Part shown: positions 16,030 to 23,112 of the stretch, one piece after another
How the letters are laid out: every line of letters begins with the position of its first letter
Position numbering within the stretch: position 1 is the stretch's first letter
Program-made: the position numbers and the translations under genes
Notes under the pieces: model-generated
The model's input: only the letters and a program-made list of their open reading frames with translations
Told to the model about the DNA's origin: nothing
Database searches by the model: none
NCBI GenBank assembly: GCA_964586425.1
Contig: CAZPHI010000027.1
Span: 1-28,710 of the forward strand
DNA length: 28,710 nt
Origin: CAZPHI01 sp964586425
Lineage (GTDB): Bacteria > Bacillota > Clostridia > Lachnospirales > Lachnospiraceae
Reading direction: 5' to 3'

Positions 16030-16797
16030 ATGGCAAAGAAGAAATCATTTTTAAAGACAGCACTTGGTCTTGCAACAGTAGCAGTGGCAGGAAAGGTTGT
16101 TTTTGACAAGTACAAAAACACAAAAGAAAAATTCGAAAAAGAAGAAAATGAAAGTGCTTCTGAAGAAATTAAAAAATATAACGCAGTAGCAACAACAAAG
16201 ACTGTAGAAGTAGAAGATGAGATATTTGAAGGCTGTGAGATTAAGGCTATTGCATCGAAGGTTATTATTGATTTAAGCTATGCTACAATCAATAAAGATG
16301 TGTATATTAATTTTAAGAGTAATTCAAGTTCCGTACTTATTGTACTTCCAGATGGAGTTAACGCTACATGTGATATTGAAAAGGTTGCCTCAAAGGTAAG
16401 CTGTGAAGTAGAGAATTCAGATGAAGATGTCAATACTGTATATATTATTGGTAAGGCTACAGTCAGTGATGTAGAGATTCTTCCTTTTAGTGCATTCACA
16501 GATGTTGAAGAAGATGAAGAAGATGAAGAAGATGATTTTGCAGAGGATGACACTAAGGATATAATTGAAGATGAAGTAAGCGAAAATGCTGATGAGAAAG
16601 CTGAAGATATTACTGAATCAGAAAGTGAAGAAAGTGAAGAATCTGATGAAGATACAAGTTTTGAGGATATATCTATAGAAAAAGAAGAAGTATCAGAAGA
16701 ACCTGAGAAGGAAGTTGAAAAACCAGAATTTAAATTTACTAATAGTATTAATTTCGCATCATCGGATGACAGCAAGGATGAAGAAAGCAATAACTAA
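16030..16797 (+). CDS. membrane-anchored beta-rich protein with acidic tail
   Basis: Protein of 255 residues in three parts. Residues 1-30 form a basic start and a hydrophobic stretch (TALGLATVAVAGKVVFD), probably a membrane anchor. Residues about 60-155 form a beta-rich domain of short strands (EGCEIKAIASKVIIDLS, VYINFKSNSSSVLIVLP, ATVSDVEILPF) similar in pattern to the C-terminal domain of LiaF-like cell-envelope stress proteins. Residues about 160-255 are extremely acidic and Ser-rich (runs such as EEDEEDEEDD) and probably disordered. Start ATG at 16030 with GGAGG 6 bp upstream. It is a single-gene unit with its own promoter and terminator. The LiaF comparison is tentative, and there is no LiaRS-type gene next to it. 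Confidence 0.55.
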   Translation: MAKKKSFLKTALGLATVAVAGKVVFDKYKNTKEKFEKEENESASEEIKKYNAVATTKTVEVEDEIFEGCEIKAIASKVIIDLSYATINKDVYINFKSNSSSVLIVLPDGVNATCDIEKVASKVSCEVENSDEDVNTVYIIGKATVSDVEILPFSAFTDVEEDEEDEEDDFAEDDTKDIIEDEVSENADEKAEDITESESEESEESDEDTSFEDISIEKEEVSEEPEKEVEKPEFKFTNSINFASSDDSKDEESNN

Positions 16798-16812
16798 CAA
16801 GTATGACAAGAT

Positions 16813-16862
16813 AGCTGCAGACTTACTGGCAATAATTAGTCGGTGAGTTGCAGCTTTTTTTT
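16813..16862 (+). terminator. terminator after the acidic-tail protein
   Basis: Arms 16813-16828 and 16841-16855 form a 7-bp perfect outer stem and an 8-bp inner stem around one bulged G, with eight T residues at 16855-16862. Confidence 0.85.
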
Positions 16863-16907
16863 ACAAAGAACTAAATTATGCATTTTAATGCAGTAATGAG
16901 GTGTAGG

Positions 16908-19900
16908 ATGGAATCATATTATAGACAGTTAGAAAAGATATTTGGAGATGTAGCTGGAGGTATTGGTGTATTTGCAGTAGCAGATAGAATGCTTGTACCA
17001 TCTTATGTAAATGAAGGCATGTTTACTCTGTTTGGAATTCATTCAGTATCAGAGTTGAAAGATTTTTATTCATATATTTATGAGGAAGATCGGGATATGG
17101 TTAAGAATATCATTAATAACTGTATTACTTTAGGTCAGGCATCATGTGTTGAAACAAGATATTATAAAAATTCAGGTGAGATAGGCTGGCTTCAATTAAG
17201 ATGTGCAATAGATGATTTTGTAGATGGTGTTGCTAATGTAATTATTATAATATGGGATATTAGTGAGAAGAAGGAACAAGAGATTAAATCTTATAATGAG
17301 CTTAAAATCCTTGCAGAGCGAGACTCACTTACTAATTTGTATAATCATAATTCATTTATTAAGTATGTTCAGGAAGATTTGGATGTCTCAGACGAAGAGC
17401 TGGATAACAGACAAAACAGAATATGTGCATTGTTTATGATTGATGTGGATGACTTCAAAATTATCAATGATGTATTTGGACATTATAAAGGTGATGTTCT
17501 ATTAGAACGATTGTCAGAACAGATTAAATTGATATCAGCAGGTGGAAGCATATCGGGTAATAATATTGCAGGACGTCTTGGCGGTGATGAGTTTGCTGTT
17601 TATTTTAGCAATGTAAATGATGAAAAAGAAGTAGAGCAGTTGGCAGGTAATATGTGCAAACTATTAAGCAAAAAGTATCTTGAAATCGGTCATTCAGTTT
17701 CAATTGGAGTGGTGATTGGACAAAAAGATGTTATTAACTTCATGGAATTATATAAGAAGGCTGACCAGGCTCTATACTATGCTAAGAGAAATGGTAAAAA
17801 TCGTTATGTTATATATAATGATAATATGGAAGAGAATTATCAGGAAGCGACAGAGATTCTATATGACGAAACCACATCATACCTTGAAGAAGAAGGCATA
17901 ATGTTAGACAGTATAGCTGATAATGTGTATATAGTTGAACCTGATACATATAAGCTGTTATACGTTAATGAAGCTACAAAAGCAAAGGTAAGTGACCGTA
18001 ATGGTTATGAATCTGTATCGGATGAAGAGCTTTCCAAGCATAAATGTTATGAATGGATTTACAATCGTGACACTCCGTGCGAATTTTGTCCAAATGAAAA
18101 AGTAATGGAGGATAATAATTTTGTATGGCAAAGCTGCCAGAATATTCTAAACAAAACATTTATCGTAAAAGATAAAAAAATAAAATGGCATGGTAAAGCA
18201 GCATTGCTTAAAGTGGCTTTTGATATATCTAATCCAGATAATATAAGAAGATCTTTTGAAGCAAGATTTCAATTTGAAGATACTTTGTCACAGTGCATTC
18301 TGTGTGTATCGCAGATTAATGATTATAAACAGTCATATGCAGCGGTGTTAAAGCTTATATGTGAATTCTACAGTGCTAATAAATCATGTATAATAGAATT
18401 ATCTGAAGAAGGAAGAATAGCTGATATTACTGAATGGAAAGTCGAAGATGAATATGGCGATGAAGCAGCAGATGGATTAAGTAGTAAAGCAATTGAACAA
18501 ATAATAGAATATGTTAATCAACATTCCTCAAAAGATGGCATCTCATTACTGGATAATATTGAGAAAATTCATAAAGAAGCACCAGAGATATATGATATAT
18601 TAGTTGATAAAAGAATATGGTCACTTTATTCCGCAAAGCTTGTTAAGAATGGAGAAATCAGAGGCTATATGTTTATCTTCAATATATCGAAACATAAAGG
18701 TGAGATGATGCTTCTTAATATGCTTTCACTATATATGGCTAATGAAATTATTAGAAAACAGATGTGGCTTAAGAATGAATATGAAATCACGCATGATGTA
18801 ATGACAGGAGTTCTTAACCGAAAAGAATATCTTAACGTATATCATAGGTATGAGGATAATAAGACACTTGGTGTTGTAACTATTGATGCTAATGGATTAA
18901 AGGCAATTAATGATGATTTTGGTTATACATATGGTAATAAAATAATAATTAAGATAGCTAATATATTAAAAGAAACATTCCTAATGTGTGATATATATAG
19001 ATTTGATAGTGATGATTTTGTTGTAATGTGTCCAGATATATCTAAGGAAGCTTTCTCTATTTTGGTAAATGATGCAAGGCAACGTTTTGATGCAATGTCA
19101 TACGGTGGTGCTTCGCTTGGCTCTACATGGAATGATATAGATATCAATGTGCGTAAAATGAGAGAGCATGCAGAAGAGGTAATGGCAATTGCCAAGAAAA
19201 AATATTATGATGATGCAGAAATTCATAACAAAAAGAAAAAGGATGAAGTAAGTGCTAATCTTATTGATTTGTTAAAAACCGGTAATTTTAAAGTGTACAT
19301 ACAGCCGAAATATAATATTTCAGATTCATCTATATATGGAGCAGAGGCATTAATTCGTTTGGATATGGATGATTTTGGACTTGTTTCACCAGATTATTTT
19401 ATACCTTTGCTAGAAAAATCAGGTACAATACGTCATGTTGATTTGTATGTATTAGAAGAAGTGTGTAAGATGATTAGACGTCTTATTGATCAGAATATCA
19501 AACTTGTTCCGATTTCATTCAATTTCTCTAGAGTTACCCTTCTGGAACATAATTTGTTTGAAACAGTGGATAATATTATTAAGAAGTATAACGTTCCACG
19601 TAGTATGCTTGAATTAGAGATAACAGAGACAGTGGGAGATTTGGAGTATGAGACACTTGCAGAGATGGCAAATGGATTCCACAACATGGGTATGAGAGTA
19701 TCAATGGATGATTTTGGTGCAAGGTATTCAAGTATATCCACATTAGCACTTGTTAATTTTGATATTCTTAAAATTGATAAATCAGTTGTTAATAATTTGT
19801 GCGATAATGATTCAAGTGCAAAGATTGTAAAACATGTTATTGATATGTGTTATGATTTAGATATTGAATGTATCGCTGAAGGTGTAGAAACAAAAGAGCA

Positions 19901-20009
19901 GGCTGAAAAGCTTAGTGAACTAAGATGCAATGTTGCACAGGGATATTATTATGCAAGACCAGAGCCAATTCAGGTATTTGAAGATAAATATATCGCTAGC
20001 AACAAGTAA
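16908..20009 (+). CDS. PAS/GGDEF/EAL c-di-GMP turnover protein with a second, degenerate GGDEF
   Basis: Large sensor enzyme of 1033 residues with no clear transmembrane segment. Order: PAS-like domain (about 10-125); GGDEF domain (about 135-290) with intact RLGGDEF near 222-228 and no RxxD inhibitory site; a Cys-containing PAS-like region (about 325-440, with KCYEWIYNRDTPCEFCP); a GAF-like region (about 450-620); a second GGDEF-type domain in which the motif reads DSDDF near 700, so inactive; and an EAL domain (about 780-1030). The EAL site looks complete: EALIR, NFS, LEITET, DDFG, KIDKS, AEGVET and QGYYYARP. It may therefore both make and break c-di-GMP. Start: ATG at 16908 after GAGGTG, though ATGs at 16878 and 16896 are in frame. 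The gene at 20033 follows by 23 bp. Confidence 0.88.
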   Translation: MESYYRQLEKIFGDVAGGIGVFAVADRMLVPSYVNEGMFTLFGIHSVSELKDFYSYIYEEDRDMVKNIINNCITLGQASCVETRYYKNSGEIGWLQLRCAIDDFVDGVANVIIIIWDISEKKEQEIKSYNELKILAERDSLTNLYNHNSFIKYVQEDLDVSDEELDNRQNRICALFMIDVDDFKIINDVFGHYKGDVLLERLSEQIKLISAGGSISGNNIAGRLGGDEFAVYFSNVNDEKEVEQLAGNMCKLLSKKYLEIGHSVSIGVVIGQKDVINFMELYKKADQALYYAKRNGKNRYVIYNDNMEENYQEATEILYDETTSYLEEEGIMLDSIADNVYIVEPDTYKLLYVNEATKAKVSDRNGYESVSDEELSKHKCYEWIYNRDTPCEFCPNEKVMEDNNFVWQSCQNILNKTFIVKDKKIKWHGKAALLKVAFDISNPDNIRRSFEARFQFEDTLSQCILCVSQINDYKQSYAAVLKLICEFYSANKSCIIELSEEGRIADITEWKVEDEYGDEAADGLSSKAIEQIIEYVNQHSSKDGISLLDNIEKIHKEAPEIYDILVDKRIWSLYSAKLVKNGEIRGYMFIFNISKHKGEMMLLNMLSLYMANEIIRKQMWLKNEYEITHDVMTGVLNRKEYLNVYHRYEDNKTLGVVTIDANGLKAINDDFGYTYGNKIIIKIANILKETFLMCDIYRFDSDDFVVMCPDISKEAFSILVNDARQRFDAMSYGGASLGSTWNDIDINVRKMREHAEEVMAIAKKKYYDDAEIHNKKKKDEVSANLIDLLKTGNFKVYIQPKYNISDSSIYGAEALIRLDMDDFGLVSPDYFIPLLEKSGTIRHVDLYVLEEVCKMIRRLIDQNIKLVPISFNFSRVTLLEHNLFETVDNIIKKYNVPRSMLELEITETVGDLEYETLAEMANGFHNMGMRVSMDDFGARYSSISTLALVNFDILKIDKSVVNNLCDNDSSAKIVKHVIDMCYDLDIECIAEGVETKEQAEKLSELRCNVAQGYYYARPEPIQVFEDKYIASNK

Positions 20010-20032
20010 AGCACTTGGAATGGAGGATTAGA

Positions 20033-20719
20033 ATGGGATGCAAATCCAGAATAGAGGCATACTTCGACACAATGCAGTCAGGAGATGTATTTCTTGCTGG
20101 AAAAGTATATTGTGATGGCTTTAAAGATATTAGTGAAACTGCATATTTTAAGACTTTAGAAAGAATGGCTCTTAATAAAGAGATTATTAGAGCGTCTAAA
20201 GGAATATACGTAAGAATAGATTGCCCGGATGTAAGGGAAGCAGTGCTTAACTATTATTTTGGAGAAAATAATGATAATGGTATGCTCATAGGATATAAAC
20301 TATATAATAAATACAGTATCTCTAATGTAGTCAGTGATACTACAGAGATGTATTCTAATATAATTACGCAGGATAGAATGAAGCTTGAACATATTATAAT
20401 AACAAAGGTTAATATTGAATTGAGCTATAATAATACAAGAATCATAGAAGCACTTGAGATATTGCAGAATTATGAAAGCATACAAAATCTTTCTAAAACA
20501 AATTTCAATCGCTATATATGCAGTATTGCAGCAAATTATGATGATGAGATTACAACAACTGTCTTAAGGGCAATGAAGTATAAGAAGAGCACAATAGCAT
20601 TTCTTAAGAAAATCCTGGATACATATAAGATAGAAAACAGCCTGGCAACGTTCTTAAGTGCAGCATCAAGATATAAGATTCCAACATTCGCAGTGGTGTC
20701 ATTAAAATCAAAGAAATAA
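20033..20719 (+). CDS. AbiEi/DUF6088-like winged-helix protein
   Basis: Soluble protein of 228 residues. The N-terminal 65 residues match the pattern of AbiEi-type/DUF6088 regulators: a helix, GDVFLAGKV, then TAYFKTLERMALNKEIIRASKGIYVRI, the recognition helix and wing that end in GIY. The rest is helical and less conserved. AbiEi proteins are antitoxins and autorepressors of type IV toxin-antitoxin systems, but no AbiEii nucleotidyltransferase partner follows, so this is an orphan or does something else. Start ATG at 20033 with GGAGG (20022-20026); a TTG 18 bp upstream would put the site inside the gene. The 23-bp gap from the c-di-GMP gene suggests co-transcription. Confidence 0.65.
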   Translation: MGCKSRIEAYFDTMQSGDVFLAGKVYCDGFKDISETAYFKTLERMALNKEIIRASKGIYVRIDCPDVREAVLNYYFGENNDNGMLIGYKLYNKYSISNVVSDTTEMYSNIITQDRMKLEHIIITKVNIELSYNNTRIIEALEILQNYESIQNLSKTNFNRYICSIAANYDDEITTTVLRAMKYKKSTIAFLKKILDTYKIENSLATFLSAASRYKIPTFAVVSLKSKK

Positions 20720-20760
20720 ATGTAAAAATAAAGTTGATTTTTTAGAATATAATGATATAC

Positions 20761-20789
20761 TTGAATATGTTGATTACAACAAATACAAT
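20761..20789 (+). promoter_or_regulatory. promoter for the riboswitch-folT unit
   Basis: TTGAAT (20761-20766), a 17-bp spacer and TACAAT (20784-20789). The expected start (about 20796) coincides with the first paired base of the riboswitch. Confidence 0.6.
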
Positions 20790-20794
20790 TAAAG

Positions 20795-20891
20795 AGCAGA
20801 GTAGGATTTTGTGCGTTAAGTGCCCGATGAACAGGGAGTTGTCATTGGGACGAAAAGAGTTCTTGCGATACAGAGTCCGCATCCCGCTGCT
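20795..20891 (+). ncRNA. tetrahydrofolate (THF) riboswitch
   Basis: The leader of the folT-like gene matches the THF riboswitch (folT motif): a GAGTAG element near 20799, the core GTGCGTTAAGTG (20811-20822), GGGAGTTGTC (20834-20843), the CGAAA turn and the 3' core CCGCATCCCGCTGCTAC. P1 can form between AGCAG (20795-20799) and CTGCT (20887-20891). Known members bind reduced folates and repress folate transport genes, agreeing with the gene downstream. The span given is the aptamer; the switch continues to the SD. Confidence 0.92.
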
Positions 20892-20916
20892 ACATATAAA
20901 GGTTTTAATATAATAT

Positions 20917-20953
20917 ACCTCGTTATGTAGTGCTCGATACTGCATAAGGAGGT
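20917..20953 (+). promoter_or_regulatory. SD-sequestering hairpin (expression platform of the THF riboswitch)
   Basis: Arms 20917-20930 and 20940-20953 pair at 13 of 14 positions (one G-U, one G-G mismatch) around a 9-nt loop; the 3' arm contains the whole SD GGAGGT of the folT-like gene. CTACATA just past the aptamer (20889-20895) is complementary to TATGTAG (20924-20930) in the 5' arm, so it can act as an anti-sequestor that competes with P1. This predicts translation off when folate binds. Confidence 0.75.
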
Positions 20954-20959
20954 ATTTTT

Positions 20960-22009
20960 ATGAACAAAATTAAGAACTTTGGATTAATTAGGGCGTTCTC
21001 AGACTCGTGTAAGGAGTTTAAGAGCATACGCTCAATTGTAACAGCGGCACTTTTGGTAGCATTGCATACAGCGATGGCCTGTTATCTGTCAATAGTAGTT
21101 ACGGATTCGTTACGTATATCAATTTCATTTTTGGCAAATGTTGTTATAGGCGCTATGTTTGGTCCTGTAATGGGATTTGTCTGTGGTGGAGTTGGAGATA
21201 TAATACAGTTCGTGATAAAGCCAACTGGTCCGTACTTTATAGGATGGACAATCAGCGCATCTTTGGCAGGCCTTTTATATGGAATAATGTTCTATAATAA
21301 AACTCCAAAAGTTATGAAAAAAACAGATGCGGACAGTACAAAAGAAGCAGAAATTGATGCGGTTAGAAATAAAAAAGATGATTTAATTACAAGAATATTA
21401 GGTGTTTTGTTGAACGCGGCATCAATTATCTCATGGTTTGTGTTACCATTTGCTAAAGTGAAGATGAGTAGTGATAGTGGAACTATTGAAAAAAGCGGTT
21501 CAGCATTCTCTACTATTATTGATTACAATAATGGCAGCGGTAATAAAGATATGATGATGGTTGCCTGCATATTACTTGTGGTTTCTATATTATTACTGAT
21601 TGTTATAATGCTAAAATATAATAAAATTGCATTAATTCTTTCAGTTATGGCTTGCTTTGCATCGATTCTTGCAGCATATACAATTAGAAAAAGCGTAACA
21701 GTAGAAAGTGGATTCTATGTAATTACAATAATATACATATTATTAATGGCACTATTATTGTGGCGTATGTGCAGAAAACACTCGGTAGATATAACATTCA
21801 TGGTGCGAATTGCATTGACACTGACCATAGAAACAATGCTGATTAATGTATTACTTGGCACATATTGGGTAAGCTTTATGTATGGTAAAGGATTTGCATT
21901 CTATTTTACATCAAGACTAATAAAGAATGTTATTCAGCTGCCTATTAATATAGTTTTAACTTACTATATTCTTGGACTGGTACGCGAGATGAAAAGAAGA
22001 TTGAATTAG
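20960..22009 (+). CDS. folT: ECF folate transporter S component (FolT) with inserted membrane domain
   Basis: Substrate-binding membrane subunit of an energy-coupling-factor transporter for folate. Residues 20-114 match the FolT N-terminal half (FGPVMGFVCGGVGD, IKPTGPYFIGWTISA, SLAGLLYGIMF), and residues 275-349 match its C-terminal half (LLGTYWVSFMYGKGF, RLIKNVIQLPINIVLTY). Between them lie about 160 residues (115-273) with a charged linker and four further hydrophobic segments, so the protein is 349 residues instead of roughly 170-200. The split falls in a loop between the two halves and both halves look intact. Start ATG at 20960 after AAGGAGGT, which the riboswitch hairpin can hide. The shared ECF A/A'/T module is not in the window. 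The folate assignment rests on the THF riboswitch and the family pattern. Confidence 0.88.
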   Translation: MNKIKNFGLIRAFSDSCKEFKSIRSIVTAALLVALHTAMACYLSIVVTDSLRISISFLANVVIGAMFGPVMGFVCGGVGDIIQFVIKPTGPYFIGWTISASLAGLLYGIMFYNKTPKVMKKTDADSTKEAEIDAVRNKKDDLITRILGVLLNAASIISWFVLPFAKVKMSSDSGTIEKSGSAFSTIIDYNNGSGNKDMMMVACILLVVSILLLIVIMLKYNKIALILSVMACFASILAAYTIRKSVTVESGFYVITIIYILLMALLLWRMCRKHSVDITFMVRIALTLTIETMLINVLLGTYWVSFMYGKGFAFYFTSRLIKNVIQLPINIVLTYYILGLVREMKRRLN

Positions 22010-22020
22010 GAGAAAAAGAT

Positions 22021-22563
22021 ATGACAAAAATAATGGTTGCGTCAGATATTCATGGCTCTGCATATTATTGCAGACAGCTTTTAGAGGCTTACAGGAGAGA
22101 AAGAGCCGAAAAATTAATTATATTGGGTGATGTGCTTTATCATGGACCACGTAATGATCTTCCTAAAGAATATGCACCTAAAGAAGTGATTACAATGTTA
22201 AATGCTGTTAAGACCGAAATACTGTGTATAAGAGGAAACTGCGATACTGAAGTTGATCAGATGGTTCTTGATTTTCCGATTATGTCTGAACAGGCTATTC
22301 TGTATATTAATAATAAAACTATATATTTAGCACACGGACATAAGCTGGATGAAAAGAATATGCCAATGATGAAGAATGGGGATATATTATTATGTGGTCA
22401 TACACATGTTCCTGAATATTCTAAGAAAGATACATATACTTACGTGAATCCAGGCTCGGTAAGTATTCCTAAGAATGATAGTGAGCATAGCTATATGATT
22501 ATTGAAGACAGAATGTATTGGAAGAATCTGAGCGGTGAAGTATATATGACAAAGGATTTTTAA
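22021..22563 (+). CDS. YfcE/MJ0936-type metallophosphoesterase
   Basis: Small calcineurin-like phosphoesterase of 180 residues, about the size of E. coli YfcE (184). All metal-binding motifs are present: DIHG (9-12), GD (36-37) with YHGPRN, GNCD (72-75), AHGH (104-107) and GHTH (126-129), and the family's YVNPGSVSIPKN ending. Members hydrolyse phosphodiesters in vitro; the physiological substrate is unknown. The ATG follows AGGAG (22008-22012), which overlaps the folT stop codon, so the two are coupled and both may respond to the THF riboswitch. Confidence 0.88.
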   Translation: MTKIMVASDIHGSAYYCRQLLEAYRRERAEKLIILGDVLYHGPRNDLPKEYAPKEVITMLNAVKTEILCIRGNCDTEVDQMVLDFPIMSEQAILYINNKTIYLAHGHKLDEKNMPMMKNGDILLCGHTHVPEYSKKDTYTYVNPGSVSIPKNDSEHSYMIIEDRMYWKNLSGEVYMTKDF

Positions 22564-22676
22564 AATTAATAATTCTTTATAGTTTTTTAATGTTACTTTA
22601 TATTCATTCATGATAGAATTACTACAAGTTTAAAAAAGGACGAATGTGTGGATTAACACAGAATGGAGATTTTTAT

Positions 22677-23084
22677 ATGATGTACAGATTCAGACAATGG
22701 ATGACTAGAATGATGTATGGAAGATATGGAGTCGATCAACTTGGCAAGATGCTTTCATACGTCAGTCTAGCTGTTTTATTAATAGCAACGCTTTTTAGAT
22801 GGAGATTTATCTATATCATAGCTTTGGCAGGAATTATATATTTCTATTTCAGAACATTCTCTAAAAATCATTCAGCAAGAGCCGCTGAAAATCAAGCCTA
22901 TATGAACTTTAAGTATAAAGTAGTAATTAAGTTCAATAATTTCAAAAAAGGATTTGCAGACAGGAAAACCCACAGAATATTCAAGTGTCCTAACTGCTCA
23001 CAAAAGATACGAGTACCTAAGGGCAAAGGAAAGATATGTATAAAGTGTCCAAAATGTAGGATGGAATTCATTAAGAAATCCTGA
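22677..23084 (+). CDS. small membrane protein with C-terminal zinc ribbon
   Basis: Protein of 135 residues. Two adjacent hydrophobic segments (about 28-40 and 43-58) form a membrane hairpin, and a basic linker leads to a zinc-ribbon with CPNC (104-107) and CPKC (124-127), plus an extra C121. Such short membrane zinc-ribbon proteins are common in Lachnospiraceae and have no assigned function. Start: ATG at 22677, 8 bp after GGAG; an in-frame ATG at 22644 lacks a site. A TAGAAT at 22614-22619 may be its -10 box, but the -35 is poor. It sits 28 bp before the ABC transporter gene and may be co-transcribed with it. Confidence 0.7.
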   Translation: MMYRFRQWMTRMMYGRYGVDQLGKMLSYVSLAVLLIATLFRWRFIYIIALAGIIYFYFRTFSKNHSARAAENQAYMNFKYKVVIKFNNFKKGFADRKTHRIFKCPNCSQKIRVPKGKGKICIKCPKCRMEFIKKS

Positions 23085-23112
23085 TTTATAATAAATATGT
23101 AGGAGGATATAC

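Noticed and set aside
16278..16790. Long minus-strand open frame rich in Ser
   Set aside because: It is the mirror of the GAA/GAT-rich acidic tail of the plus-strand gene, which reads as TTC/ATC/TCT-type codons backwards. No SD or promoter.
22550..22590. Possible terminator after the YfcE-like gene
   Set aside because: The stem is 7 AT-rich base pairs with a G-U pair and a distant T-run; too weak to call.
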